Source: Micromonospora ferruginea (GTDB taxonomy: Bacteria > Actinomycetota > Actinomycetes > Mycobacteriales > Micromonosporaceae). From it: a DNA stretch of 64,000 nucleotides. This document shows positions 15,681-24,542 of the stretch, in pieces. Each line of letters opens with the position of its first letter. Position 1 is the stretch's first letter. The stretch spans positions 5,649,001 to 5,713,000 of the forward strand of contig NZ_CP059322.2 of assembly GCF_013694245.2 (NCBI RefSeq), in the 5' to 3' direction. The position numbers were made by a program, and so were the translations under genes. The notes below the pieces were generated by a model that ran no database searches, was not told the origin of the DNA, and saw only the letters and a program-made list of their open reading frames with translations.

Positions 15681-16688
15681 ATGTTGCGAGTCATAGTTCG
15701 CCGCCTGCTGCAGCTGGTGGTGACCCTGATAGGGCTGTCCGCGCTGGTCTTCGTCTGGCTGCGCAACCTGCCCGGCGGCCCGATCGAGGCGCTGCTCGGT
15801 GAGCGGGCCACGCCGGAGCGACGGGCGCTGCTGGTCAAGGCGCTCGGCTACGACCAGCCGATCCTGGTGCAGTACGCGAAGTTCATGCAGCGGTTGCTGA
15901 CCGGCGACTTCGGCAACTCGATCCGGAGCGGTGACCCGGTCACCGAGGTGATCGGTCGAGCCTTCCCGGCCACCGTGGAGCTGGGCGCCGCCGCGATGGT
16001 CATCGCGATCGGGCTCGGCGTGCCGCTCGGCTACCTGGCCGCCCGACACCGGGGTCGGTTGCTCGACAACCTGAGCATCGGTGGCACCCTGCTCGGCATC
16101 TCGATCCCGATCTTCTTCCTGGGCTATCTGCTCAAGGACGTGTTCACCCAGAACATGCACATGTTCCCGCCGTCCGGCCGGATCAGCACCGGGCTGGACA
16201 ACACCGACGTCACCGGCTTCTTCGTGCTGGACGGGCTGCTCACCCGGGAGTTCGACGCCACCGGCGACGCGCTCTGGCACCTGATCCTGCCGGCGATCAC
16301 GCTGGCCACCATCCCGCTCGCGGTCGTCGTGCGGATCACCCGGGCCAGCGTGCTCGACGTGCTCAACGAGGACTACGTCCGCACCGCCGAGGCGAAGGGC
16401 CTGCGGCACAAGACGATCCGGGGCCGGCACATCCTGCGCAACGCGCTGCTGCCGGTGGTCACCACCATCGGCCTGCAGACCGGCGCGTTGCTCTCCGGCG
16501 CGGTGCTCACCGAACGGGTCTACAACTGGGGCGGCCTCGGCACGCTGATCTACGACTCGATCAGCGGCGGTCGCGACTACCCGGTGCTCCAGGCGTTGAT
16601 CCTGCTGGCCGCACTGGTCTTCGTGCTGGTCAACCTCCTGGTCGACCTCTCCTACGCCTTCATCGACCCGAGGGTGCGTGTGCGATGA
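15681..16688 (+). CDS. Peptide ABC transporter permease (DppB type)
   Basis: A 335-residue inner-membrane permease with six predicted segments. The N-terminus (MLRVIVRRLLQLVVTLIGLSALVFVWLRNLPGGP) is diagnostic for the DppB/OppB family, as is the periplasmic segment with LGYDQPILVQYAKFMQRLLTGDFGNSI. The EAA loop that docks the ATPase reads DYVRTAEAKGLRHKTIRGRHILRNALLPVV. The C-terminus overlaps the start of the next permease by four bases (ATGA). It forms the transport channel with the DppC-type subunit. Confidence 0.94.
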   Translation: MLRVIVRRLLQLVVTLIGLSALVFVWLRNLPGGPIEALLGERATPERRALLVKALGYDQPILVQYAKFMQRLLTGDFGNSIRSGDPVTEVIGRAFPATVELGAAAMVIAIGLGVPLGYLAARHRGRLLDNLSIGGTLLGISIPIFFLGYLLKDVFTQNMHMFPPSGRISTGLDNTDVTGFFVLDGLLTREFDATGDALWHLILPAITLATIPLAVVVRITRASVLDVLNEDYVRTAEAKGLRHKTIRGRHILRNALLPVVTTIGLQTGALLSGAVLTERVYNWGGLGTLIYDSISGGRDYPVLQALILLAALVFVLVNLLVDLSYAFIDPRVRVR

Positions 16689-17725
16689 GCGATCCGATCA
16701 CCCGGCCCACCGTGGGCACGCCGCGCGAGAGCGTGGACCCGTCGGCCGTCACCGAGAAGCGCGAGGGCAGCCTGCCCCGCGGCCTGGACCGGCTCGGCGA
16801 GCGCAAGCGCGCCCGGCTGGAGCAGTTGGCCCAGGCCACCGCCGACAAGGGCGGTGTCAGCCTGGTCCGCGACGCGTTCCGCCGGCTGCGGCGCAACCCG
16901 ACCGCGATGGTCGGCGCGGCGATCGTGGCGCTGTTCGTGCTGGTCGCGATCTTCGCGCCGCTGCTCGCGCCGCACGACCCCGCGCAGCGCTTCGACGAGC
17001 TGACCAAGAACCTGACCGTCGACAACATCCCCGGCGCCAGCAGCGGCTTCCCGCTCGGCTCCGACCCGCTCGGCCGGGACTTCCTGTCCCGGATGATCCA
17101 CGGCAGCCGGCAGACGCTGTTCGTCGGCGTGCTCGCCACGCTGATCGGGCTGGCGCTGGGTGTGCTGGTCGGCGCGCTCGCCGGCGCCTTCGGCGGCTGG
17201 GTCGACAACATCCTGATGCGCTTCACCGACGTGATGCTGGCCCTGCCGGCGCTGCTGCTGGCGATCAGCCTGGTCGCCCTGGCCAGCCGGTCCAGCCAGT
17301 GGACGGTCATCCTCGCGGTGGCCATCGTGAACGTGCCGATCTTCGCCCGGCTGCTGCGCGGTTCGATGCTCGCCCAGCGGGAGAGCGACCACGTGCTGGC
17401 CGCCCGGGCGCTCGGCGTCAAGCGCGGGGCGATCGTGCTGCGGCACATGCTGCCCAACGCGATGACCGCGGTGATCGTGCAGGCGACGCTGACGCTCTCC
17501 ACCGCGATCCTGGAAGCCGCGTCGCTGTCCTTCCTCGGTCTCGGCGACCCCGACATCAACCGCGCGGAGTGGGGCCTGATGCTCGGCGTGGACGGTCAGC
17601 GCTACTTCGAGGTCCGGCCGGAACTGGCGTACTTCCCGGCCGCCGCGATCATCGTGGTCGCGCTCGGCTTCACCCTGCTGGGCGAGGGCATGCGCGAGGC
17701 CATCGACCCGAAGAGCCGGCGGTGA
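16685..17725 (+). CDS. Peptide ABC transporter permease (DppC type)
   Basis: A 346-residue permease of the DppC/OppC family. A long cytoplasmic N-terminus of about 70 residues precedes the family motif RRLRRNPTAMVGAAIVALFVLVAIFAPLLAPHDP. The phrase LGSDPLGRDFLSRMIHGSRQTLFVG and the EAA loop (DHVLAARALGVKRGAIVLRHMLPNAM) are typical. It starts within the stop of the DppB-type gene (ATGA), so the two are translationally coupled. A 43-bp gap separates it from the first ATPase. Confidence 0.94.
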   Translation: MSDPITRPTVGTPRESVDPSAVTEKREGSLPRGLDRLGERKRARLEQLAQATADKGGVSLVRDAFRRLRRNPTAMVGAAIVALFVLVAIFAPLLAPHDPAQRFDELTKNLTVDNIPGASSGFPLGSDPLGRDFLSRMIHGSRQTLFVGVLATLIGLALGVLVGALAGAFGGWVDNILMRFTDVMLALPALLLAISLVALASRSSQWTVILAVAIVNVPIFARLLRGSMLAQRESDHVLAARALGVKRGAIVLRHMLPNAMTAVIVQATLTLSTAILEAASLSFLGLGDPDINRAEWGLMLGVDGQRYFEVRPELAYFPAAAIIVVALGFTLLGEGMREAIDPKSRR

Positions 17726-17768
17726 CCCCGATGCGGACCAACGACCAGCACGATGAGGACGTGACCCG

Positions 17769-18755
17769 ATGAGCCTGCTCGACGTACGCGACCTGAGCGT
17801 CGTGTTCCAGCGCAAGGGTGAGCGACCGTTCACCGCGGTCGACGAGGTCAGCTTCAGCGTGGAGCCGGGGCAGACGGTCGGCCTGGTCGGCGAGTCCGGC
17901 TGCGGCAAGAGCGTCACCAGCCTGGCGATCATGGGCCTGCTGCCCCGACGCGGCAACAAGGTCAGCGGCGAGGTCAACTTCGACGGGGCCGACCTGTTGA
18001 AGCTGCGCCCGGAGGACCTGCGGGACCGGCGCGGCCGGGACATCGGCATGATCTTCCAGGACCCGCTCTCCTCGCTGAACCCGGTCGTCCCGATCGGCAC
18101 CCAGGTGGCCGAGGTGCTCGAACGGCACCGGGGCATGGACCACAAGGTGGCGCTGAAGGAGGCCCGGGAACTGCTCGACGCGGTCGGCATCCCGGACCCG
18201 ACCCGGCGGCTGAAGGAATACCCGCACCAGATCTCCGGCGGCATGCGGCAGCGCGCCCTGATCGCCATCGCGCTGGCCTGCAAGCCGCGGCTGCTGATCG
18301 CCGACGAGCCGACCACCGCCCTGGACGTGACCATCCAGGCGCAGATCCTCACGCTGCTCAAGCAGCTCGTCGACGAGACCGGCACCGCGCTCATCATGAT
18401 CACGCACGACCTGGGCGTGGTGGCCGGGCTCTGCGACACGGTCAACGTGCTCTACGGCGGCAAGATCGTGGAGCGGGCGGAGCGGCACCAGTTGTTCGCC
18501 CGGCCGGAGCACCCGTACACGCACGGGCTGCTCAACTCCGTGCCGCGGCTCGACTCGCCGCGCGGCGAGCCGCTGCACGCCATCCGTGGCTCGGTGGCCG
18601 ACAACATCCCGTGGGCCGAGGGCTGCGCGTTCGCGCCCCGGTGCGACAACGTGGTGGACGCCTGCCTCGACGGGACGCCCCCGCTGGAGCCCACCGCGAA
18701 CGGCGGCGACCTGCGCTGCAACAACCCCGTTTCCGAGGAGGTGGCGGTCCCGTGA
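17769..18755 (+). CDS. Peptide ABC transporter ATP-binding protein (DppD type)
   Basis: A 328-residue ATPase. It has Walker A (GESGCGKS), the Q-loop (MIFQDPLSSLNPV), the signature (ISGGMRQRALIA), Walker B (LLIADEPTTALD) and the switch histidine (MITHDLGVV). The C-terminal oligopeptide-transporter extension (HPYTHGLLNSVPRLDSPRGEPLHAIRG, then GCAFAPRCDNVVDAC) holds cysteines that in relatives bind an iron-sulfur cluster or zinc. Its stop overlaps the next ATPase start as GTGA. The pair energises the importer. Confidence 0.95.
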   Translation: MSLLDVRDLSVVFQRKGERPFTAVDEVSFSVEPGQTVGLVGESGCGKSVTSLAIMGLLPRRGNKVSGEVNFDGADLLKLRPEDLRDRRGRDIGMIFQDPLSSLNPVVPIGTQVAEVLERHRGMDHKVALKEARELLDAVGIPDPTRRLKEYPHQISGGMRQRALIAIALACKPRLLIADEPTTALDVTIQAQILTLLKQLVDETGTALIMITHDLGVVAGLCDTVNVLYGGKIVERAERHQLFARPEHPYTHGLLNSVPRLDSPRGEPLHAIRGSVADNIPWAEGCAFAPRCDNVVDACLDGTPPLEPTANGGDLRCNNPVSEEVAVP

Positions 18756-19858
18756 CCGAGTCGACCGAGCGGACCGGACCCCTGATCGAACTGCGCGACG
18801 TCAAGGTCCACTTCCCGATCAAGAGCGGCGTGCTCGTCGACCGGACGATCGGGCACGTCTACGCCGTCGACGGGGTCTCGCTCTCCATCAACCGGGGCGA
18901 GACGTACGGCCTCGTGGGCGAGTCGGGCTGCGGCAAGTCCACGCTGGGCCGCGGCCTGCTGCGGCTGGTCGAGCCGACCGACGGCGAGATCGTCTTCGAC
19001 GGCACCGACCTGCGCTCGCTCAAGGACGAGCCGATGCGCCGGATCCGCCGCCGGATCCAGATGATCTTCCAGGACCCGCTGTCCAGCCTCGACCCCCGGC
19101 AGTCGGTGGAGTCGCTGCTGGTCGAAGGGCTCAAGGCGCACGGCCTGGCGAAGGACAAGGCGGCCGTCGGCAAGCGGCTCCGCGAGGCGCTCGCCGCGGT
19201 CGGCCTGCCCGCGTCGGCGCTGAGCAAGTATCCGCACGAGTTCTCCGGCGGCCAGCGCCAGCGCATCGGCATCGCCCGGGCACTGGTGCTCGAACCGGAC
19301 CTGATCGTCGCCGACGAGCCGGTGTCCGCGCTGGACGTCTCGATCCAGGCCCAGGTGCTCAACCTGCTCGACGAGCTGCAGGAGGAGCGCGGCCTCACGT
19401 ACCTGATCATCGCGCACGACCTGGCGGTGGTCCGGCACATCGCCGACACGGTCGGGGTCATGTACCTCGGCGGCCTGGTCGAGGAGGCGTCCAGCGACGA
19501 CCTCTACCGGGAGCCCATGCACCCGTACACCAGGGCGCTCATGTCGGCGGTGCCGGTGCCCGACCCCCAGGTCGAGGACCGGCGGGAGCGGATCCTGCTC
19601 GCCGGTGACCTGCCGTCACCGGCGAACCCGCCGGCCGGCTGCCGGTTCCACACCCGCTGCCCGTGGGCCCAGCCCACCCGCTGCGCCGACGAGCGGCCCG
19701 CGCTGCGCGAGGTGCTCGACGGGCACCGGGTCGCCTGCCACTACGCCGAGGACATCGCGGCCGGGAAGATCCGGCCGCACGAGGTCGAGCCGGAGCTGGT
19801 CCGGCCGGACGACGGCGCGGCGCCGGGCGAGACCGGGGAACTCATCCCCACCCCGTGA
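18752..19858 (+). CDS. Peptide ABC transporter ATP-binding protein (DppF type)
   Basis: A 368-residue ATPase, partner of the DppD-type subunit. Walker A is GESGCGKST, the Q-loop MIFQDPLSSLDPR, the signature FSGGQRQRIGIA, Walker B LIVADEPVSALD, and the switch His lies in IIAHDLAVV. The oligopeptide C-terminal domain includes the Cys-containing GCRFHTRCPWAQPTRCAD. GTG 18752 was chosen because it overlaps the previous stop by four bases and precedes the conserved start (LIELRDVKVHFPI). A strong hairpin ends the operon. Confidence 0.95.
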   Translation: MTESTERTGPLIELRDVKVHFPIKSGVLVDRTIGHVYAVDGVSLSINRGETYGLVGESGCGKSTLGRGLLRLVEPTDGEIVFDGTDLRSLKDEPMRRIRRRIQMIFQDPLSSLDPRQSVESLLVEGLKAHGLAKDKAAVGKRLREALAAVGLPASALSKYPHEFSGGQRQRIGIARALVLEPDLIVADEPVSALDVSIQAQVLNLLDELQEERGLTYLIIAHDLAVVRHIADTVGVMYLGGLVEEASSDDLYREPMHPYTRALMSAVPVPDPQVEDRRERILLAGDLPSPANPPAGCRFHTRCPWAQPTRCADERPALREVLDGHRVACHYAEDIAAGKIRPHEVEPELVRPDDGAAPGETGELIPTP

Positions 19859-19863
19859 CACGA

Positions 19864-19897
19864 CGACGCGTCGGCCCCCGGTGGGGCCGACGCGTCG
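19864..19897. terminator. Bidirectional terminator hairpin
   Basis: Perfect 15-bp arms CGACGCGTCGGCCCC and GGGGCCGACGCGTCG have a four-base loop. It lies between two convergent stop codons (19858 and 19905). Confidence 0.75.
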
Positions 19898-19904
19898 ACT
19901 CGGT

Positions 19905-20408
19905 TCAGCCCTCGGGGCGGTTCAGCAGCCCCACCGCGATCGTGTGCACCGCGTCCAGTGCGGCCGGGTCGGCCAGCGGCGCGCTGCCACCGGTCACCGC
20001 GTACCACTCGTCGGCGTCCTTGTACTGCACCCGCAGCCGCACCGTGCCGTCGGCGTGCTCGGTGCGCAACGTCAGCTCGCCGGTCACCACGCCGGCCTCG
20101 TCGGTCATCACCCCGCCCGGACCGGCCGTGATGTCGGCGGTACGCGTCGCCGGTCCGGCCGGTGCGTTCCCCGCCGGCGCGTCCGCGGGCCCCGGCGCCG
20201 CACCGGGCGTCGCGTCGGCGGACATGCCGGCTCCGGAGACGTCGGCGGATGCCGCCTGCCGGCCGTCCGCGGTCATCCCGGCCGACGCCGGACCGGCCGA
20301 GGTCGGGGCCGGGCCGCCGCCAGCCGCCGCCGCGTCGTCGCCGGTCGCGTCCGGCGTCCTCTCCGGGGCCGGCGCGCCACCCGCCCCCGTCACGGCTTGC
20401 TCGCCCAT
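19905..20408 (-). CDS. Hypothetical protein, low-complexity N-terminus plus small C-terminal domain
   Basis: A 167-residue protein from ATG 20408. The first 100 residues are Ala/Gly/Pro/Thr-rich and likely disordered. The last 65 (VVTGELTLRTEHADGTVRLRVQYKDADEWYAVTGG to AVGLLNRPEG) look like a small alpha/beta domain. No family is recognised. ATG 20408 follows GAGGG at five bases and overlaps the HNH lipoprotein gene by 19 bases. A second candidate, GTG 20393, would give a classical GTGA 4-base overlap and a 162-residue product. Coupled translation with the nuclease-like gene is likely in either case. Confidence 0.6.
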   Translation of the reverse strand: MGEQAVTGAGGAPAPERTPDATGDDAAAAGGGPAPTSAGPASAGMTADGRQAASADVSGAGMSADATPGAAPGPADAPAGNAPAGPATRTADITAGPGGVMTDEAGVVTGELTLRTEHADGTVRLRVQYKDADEWYAVTGGSAPLADPAALDAVHTIAVGLLNRPEG

Positions 20409-21049
20409 GTGCAGCCCTCCAGCATGTCGGTGAGGGCGGCCTTCTCGGCAGTGGTCACCGTCAGCCGCCAGTAGTGCTTGACCGTCACCCAGTCGGCGGC
20501 GTACTGACACCAGTACGAGCGGTTCGCCGGCTTCCACTGCGACGGGTCCTGGTCACCCTTTGCCCGGTTGGAGCGCGCGGAAACCGCGATGAGCTGCGGT
20601 CGGGTCAGGTCGTTGGCGAAGTCACCGCGCTTCGAGTCCTCCCACTCGTCCGCGCCGGAGCGCCAGGCGTTGGCCAGCGGCACGGTGTGGTCGATGTCCA
20701 CGTCCGACGGGTCGGTCAGCTCCACCCCGTCGTAGACGCTCTCCCATCGCCCACCGACCACGTTGCAGCCGGAGAGCTTGATCCCCTCACCGTCCTTCTG
20801 GAGGACGCTGTCCCGCACGTCGCAGTTCTTGCCGGTGTCCCGCCAGTGCGGGAACCGGGTGCGGCTGTAACCCTTCATCGACCCGGCCGTGGCCACGGTC
20901 AACTGGCCGAGCTGCTGGTTGACGTTCCCGGCAGCGCTCGGCGACGCGTCCGGCTCGGTGACGGCGGGGTCACAGCCGGCCGCGCCGAGGGCGAGCACCG
21001 CGGTGAGCGCGGCGGTCAGCCCGGCTCGGACTCCTGAACTCGTACGCAC
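20390..21049 (-). CDS. Exported HNH (DUF1524-type) nuclease-family lipoprotein
   Basis: A 219-residue protein with a signal peptide ending in a lipobox (LGAAGC). The mature part resembles the DUF1524/GmrSD C-terminal HNH family: the DIDHTVPLANAWRSGADEW motif carries the catalytic His and Asp, followed by the FANDLTRPQLIAVSARSNRAKGDQDPSQW segment and the WCQYAADWVTVKHYW segment. It may be a surface-bound or secreted nuclease for DNA scavenging or competition; activity is inferred. GTG 21049 was chosen for the signal peptide and an AGAGG upstream. It is divergent from the MFS exporter, with about 100 bp between them. Confidence 0.85.
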   Translation of the reverse strand: MRTSSGVRAGLTAALTAVLALGAAGCDPAVTEPDASPSAAGNVNQQLGQLTVATAGSMKGYSRTRFPHWRDTGKNCDVRDSVLQKDGEGIKLSGCNVVGGRWESVYDGVELTDPSDVDIDHTVPLANAWRSGADEWEDSKRGDFANDLTRPQLIAVSARSNRAKGDQDPSQWKPANRSYWCQYAADWVTVKHYWRLTVTTAEKAALTDMLEGCTWASKP

Positions 21050-21151
21050 AGACGACACCTCTCCAGCTTGCGGGCTCCGGGCGAGTCCGCACAGTACCCG
21101 GCGGCGGTTTCTCTGATTCGTGGCGTCGGCGGTGGATCGAGGGCAGAGTGG

Positions 21152-22591
21152 ATGGACGTGACCACACCCGCATCCGCGCCCCGCCTGCGTACCGGAACCG
21201 CCGCCGGGCGCGGCACCCTGCTCGCGGCGGTCCTCGCCTCCGGCATGGTGTTCCTGGACAGCACCGTGGTCAACGTCGCGCTGCCCCGCCTCGGCGCCGA
21301 ACTGGACGCCACGGTGGCCGGTCTCCAGTGGACCGTGAACGGCTACCTGCTGATGCTCGCCGCGTTCGTGCTGCTCGGCGGCGCGCTGGGCGATCGCTTC
21401 GGCCGGCGGCGGATCTTCCTGCTCGGGGTGGTCTGGTTCGCGGCGGCGTCGGTGCTCTGCGGGCTGGCCCAGGGCACCGGCTGGCTCGTCGCCGCCCGGT
21501 TCCTCCAGGGCGCGGGCGGGGCCCTGCTCACCCCCGGCTCGCTCTCCGTGCTCCAGGCCAGCTTCCACCCGGACGACCGGGGCAAGGCGATCGGCACCTG
21601 GTCCGGCCTCTCCGGCGTGTCCACCGCGCTCGGACCGCTGGTCGGCGGCTGGCTGATCGACGCGCTCTCCTGGCGGTGGATCTTCTTCGTCAACCTGCCG
21701 CTGGCCGTGGGCGTGGTGCTCGCCGCGATGCGCTGGGTGCCGGAGAGCCGGGACGAGGCGGTCTCGCGTACCGGTGGGGAGCACCACGGGTTCGACGTGG
21801 CCGGCGCGTTGCTCGGGGCGCTGGCGCTCGGCGGCGTCACGTACGCGCTGATCGACGCCCCGGCGCACGGCGCCTCCCCGGCGGTGCTCGCCACGGCGGT
21901 GGTCGGGCTGGCCGCGGTGGTGGTCTTCGTGCTGGTGGAGCGTCGACGCGGCGACACCGCGATGCTGCCCACCGGGCTGTTCTCCAGTCGGCTGTTCTCG
22001 GTGCTCAACATCTTCACCGTGGTGGTGTACGCGGCGCTCGGCGGGTTCACCTTCTTCCTCGCCGTCTACCTGCAGAACGTGGTCGGCTGGTCGGCGCTGC
22101 TCACCGGCCTGGCCACGGTGCCGATGACGGTGCTGCTGCTGGTCGGCTCGCCCCGGGCCGGCGCGCTGTCCGCCCGGATCGGCCCCCGGCTGCCGCTCAC
22201 CGTCGGCCCGGTGATCGCCGCGGCCGGCCTGCTGCTGCTGCGTCGGGTCGGGCCGGGCGCGTCGTACTGGACCGACGTGCTGCCCGGCGTGGTGCTGTTC
22301 GGCGCCGGGCTCACGCTGGTGGTGGCGCCGCTGACCACGTCGGTGCTCGGGGCCGTGTCGGACCGCTTCGCCGGGGTGGCGAGCGGCTTCAACAACGCCG
22401 CCTCCCGGGCCGGCGGTCTGCTCGCGGTGGCCGCGTTGCCGCTGCTGGTCGGGCTCTCCGGCACCGGGTACGAGCAGAAGGGCGCGTTGGCCGACGCGTA
22501 CCGGGGGGCGTTGGCGTGGTGTGCGGGGCTGCTGCTCGCCGGCGCCCTGCTGGCCGCCGTCCTCATCCACCGCCCGGGGGCGAAGCGTTAA
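21152..22591 (+). CDS. MFS drug exporter (DHA2, EmrB/QacA type)
   Basis: A 479-residue antiporter with about 14 predicted membrane segments. Motif C-like and family phrases are MVFLDSTVVNVALPRLGAEL, LQWTVNGYLLMLAAFVLLGGALGDRFGRRRIFL (motif A: GDRFGRRR) and GLSGVSTALGPLVGGWLID. DHA2 proteins use proton motive force to expel diverse toxic compounds. ATG 21152 follows GAGGG. The TAA stop (22589-22591) is contained in a dispersed palindromic repeat that also separates this gene from convergent leuA. Confidence 0.92.
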   Translation: MDVTTPASAPRLRTGTAAGRGTLLAAVLASGMVFLDSTVVNVALPRLGAELDATVAGLQWTVNGYLLMLAAFVLLGGALGDRFGRRRIFLLGVVWFAAASVLCGLAQGTGWLVAARFLQGAGGALLTPGSLSVLQASFHPDDRGKAIGTWSGLSGVSTALGPLVGGWLIDALSWRWIFFVNLPLAVGVVLAAMRWVPESRDEAVSRTGGEHHGFDVAGALLGALALGGVTYALIDAPAHGASPAVLATAVVGLAAVVVFVLVERRRGDTAMLPTGLFSSRLFSVLNIFTVVVYAALGGFTFFLAVYLQNVVGWSALLTGLATVPMTVLLLVGSPRAGALSARIGPRLPLTVGPVIAAAGLLLLRRVGPGASYWTDVLPGVVLFGAGLTLVVAPLTTSVLGAVSDRFAGVASGFNNAASRAGGLLAVAALPLLVGLSGTGYEQKGALADAYRGALAWCAGLLLAGALLAAVLIHRPGAKR

Positions 22592-22638
22592 GCGGGGCCC
22601 CTTCCTATGCAGAAAGCGTTAAGAAGGGGCCCCGCCTT
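22587..22638. repeat. Dispersed palindromic repeat family B, copy 1
   Basis: GTTAAGCGGGGCCCCTTC is followed by 18 bases, then GTTAAGAAGGGGCCCCGCC. Arms GCGGGGCCCCTTC (22592-22604) and GAAGGGGCCCCGC (22623-22635) are perfect 13-bp complements. A second copy is at 61396-61448. This copy overlaps the MFS stop codon and fills almost the entire gap to leuA, where it could act as a bidirectional terminator. Confidence 0.85.
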
Positions 22639-22643
22639 ACACC

Positions 22644-24386
22644 TCAGCGGGTGCGGTTGACGGCGCTGGTGACCGCCTTGATGGAGGCGGTGACGATGTT
22701 GGCGTCCACCCCGACACCCCACACCGTCCGGCCGTCCACCTCGCACTCCACGTACGCGGCGGCCTGCGCGTCGCCGCCGGAGGAGAGCGCGTGCTCGTGG
22801 TAGTCGAGCACCCGGACCGCCACGCCCAGCGACTGCAACGCGTTGACGTACGCGTCGATCGGGCCGTTGCCGATCGCGGCCAGCGCCCGCGTCTCGCCGT
22901 CGAAGCCGACCCGGGCGTCGATCTCGACCTTGCCGTCGACGGTGCCGATCGTGTAGCCGGCCAGCGTGACCGCCGGGTCCACCTGGTGGTCGACCAGGTA
23001 GTTGCGGGCGAAGATCTCCCACATGGTGCCCGGCTCGACCTCGCCGCCGTCGTGGTCGGTGACGGACTGCACCACGCCGGAGAACTCGATCTGGAGGCGG
23101 CGCGGCAGGTCGAGCTGGTGCTCGGACTTCATGATGTACGCGACGCCGCCCTTGCCGGACTGCGAGTTGACCCGGATGACCGCCTCGTAGGTGCGGCCCA
23201 GGTCCTTCGGGTCGATCGGCAGGTAGGGCACCGCCCAGGTGAACTCGTCGACCGGCACCCCGGCCGCCGCCGCGTCGGCGTGCAGCGCGGCGAAGCCCTT
23301 GTTGATGGCGTCCTGGTGGGAGCCGGAGAACGCGGTGTAGACCAGGTCGCCCGCGTACGGGTGGCGCTCGTGCACCGGGAGCTGGTTGCAGTATTCGACC
23401 GCGCGCCGGATCTCGTCGATGTTCGAGAAGTCGATCATCGGGTCGATGCCCTGGGAGAACAGGTTCAGGCCCAGCGTGACCAGGTCGACGTTGCCGGTGC
23501 GCTCGCCGTTGCCGAACAGGCAGCCCTCGATCCGGTCGGCGCCGGCCAGCAGGCCCAGCTCGGCGGCGGCCACGCCGGTGCCCCGGTCGTTGTGCGGGTG
23601 CAGGCTGAGCACCAGGCTGTCCCGCCGGGGCAGGTGCCGGTGCATCCACTCGATCGAGTCGGCGTAGACGTTCGGCGTCGCCATCTCCACCGTGGCCGGC
23701 AGGTTGACGATCAGCTTCCGGTCCGGCGTCGGGTCGATCACCTCGATCACCGCCGCGCAGACCTCCAGCGCGTACTCCAGCTCGGTGCCCGTGTAGGACT
23801 CCGGCGAGTACTCGTAGTGGATGTCGGTGTCCGGGGTGTGGATCTCCGCGTACTTCTGGCAGAGGCGGGCACCCTGGGTGGCGATGTCGGTGATGCCGTC
23901 GCGGTCCAGGCCGAAGACCACCCGCCGTTGCAGCGTCGAGGTCGAGTTGTAGAAGTGCACGATGGCCCGGCGGGCGCCGCGCAGCGACTCGAACGTCCGC
24001 TCGATCAGGTGCTCCCGGCACTGGGTCAGCACCTGGATGGTGACGTCCTCCGGGATCAGGTCCTGCTCGATGAGCTGGCGGACGAAGTCGTAGTCGGTCT
24101 GGCTGGCCGACGGGAAACCGACCTCGATCTCCTTGTAGCCCATCTGCACCAGGAGCTGGAACATCCGGCGCTTGCGCTCGGGCGACATCGGGTCGATCAG
24201 CGCCTGGTTGCCGTCGCGGAGGTCGACGGCGCACCAGCGGGGCGCGGCCTCGACGCGGCGGGTGGGCCAGGACCGGTCCGGCAGGTCGATGCGGAACTGC
24301 CGGTCGTACGGGAGGTAGCGGTGGACCGGCATCCGGCTCGGGCGCTGCCGGGCGAACGGATCGGTCTCGGTGACGGGTTGAGCCAT
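22644..24386 (-). CDS. leuA: 2-isopropylmalate synthase
   Basis: A 580-residue enzyme that condenses acetyl-CoA with 2-oxoisovalerate, the committed step of leucine biosynthesis. The TIM barrel has the metal-binding motif CAVDLRDGNQALIDP, the region VGFPSASQTDYDF, and the HxH metal motif in LHPHNDRGTG. The C-terminal regulatory domain for leucine feedback covers roughly the last 130 residues. The long N-terminal extension (VTETDPFARQRPSRMPVHRYLPY) is typical of actinobacterial enzymes. ATG 24386 has GGGAG eight bases upstream. The 5' leader encodes a leucine-containing peptide and a hairpin, pointing to attenuation by leucine supply. Confidence 0.97.
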   Translation of the reverse strand: MAQPVTETDPFARQRPSRMPVHRYLPYDRQFRIDLPDRSWPTRRVEAAPRWCAVDLRDGNQALIDPMSPERKRRMFQLLVQMGYKEIEVGFPSASQTDYDFVRQLIEQDLIPEDVTIQVLTQCREHLIERTFESLRGARRAIVHFYNSTSTLQRRVVFGLDRDGITDIATQGARLCQKYAEIHTPDTDIHYEYSPESYTGTELEYALEVCAAVIEVIDPTPDRKLIVNLPATVEMATPNVYADSIEWMHRHLPRRDSLVLSLHPHNDRGTGVAAAELGLLAGADRIEGCLFGNGERTGNVDLVTLGLNLFSQGIDPMIDFSNIDEIRRAVEYCNQLPVHERHPYAGDLVYTAFSGSHQDAINKGFAALHADAAAAGVPVDEFTWAVPYLPIDPKDLGRTYEAVIRVNSQSGKGGVAYIMKSEHQLDLPRRLQIEFSGVVQSVTDHDGGEVEPGTMWEIFARNYLVDHQVDPAVTLAGYTIGTVDGKVEIDARVGFDGETRALAAIGNGPIDAYVNALQSLGVAVRVLDYHEHALSSGGDAQAAAYVECEVDGRTVWGVGVDANIVTASIKAVTSAVNRTR

Positions 24387-24509
24387 CTCGGAGTGCTCCC
24401 TGGAACATGTGGCGTCAGCAGATCGGAAGGTGTCGGCGAGGTGCCGGGCGACGGTGCGCGGCGGTGCCGAGGGAAAGTTCGGATGTGCTGGACGGCGCGG
24501 TTCAACTCC

Positions 24510-24542
24510 GCGACGAGGTGCCGGCCGGTCAGGCCTCGTCGC
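24510..24542 (-). promoter_or_regulatory. leuA leader hairpin (attenuator-like)
   Basis: Arms GCGACGAGG and CCTCGTCGC (9 bp, perfect) flank 15 bases in the leuA leader. One arm overlaps the last codons of the leader peptide (CGC GAC GAG GCC TGA), so the position of a ribosome on the peptide would decide whether the hairpin forms. It lies 120 bases upstream of the leuA start. The arrangement agrees with the leuA leader element predicted for actinobacteria (established knowledge). Confidence 0.7.

Noticed and set aside
20390..22570. A 726-codon minus-strand frame spanning the HNH gene and the MFS gene
   Set aside because: Only its 3' part is the real HNH lipoprotein gene. The upstream part is antisense to the MFS exporter and is Gln/Arg/Gly-rich shadow sequence.
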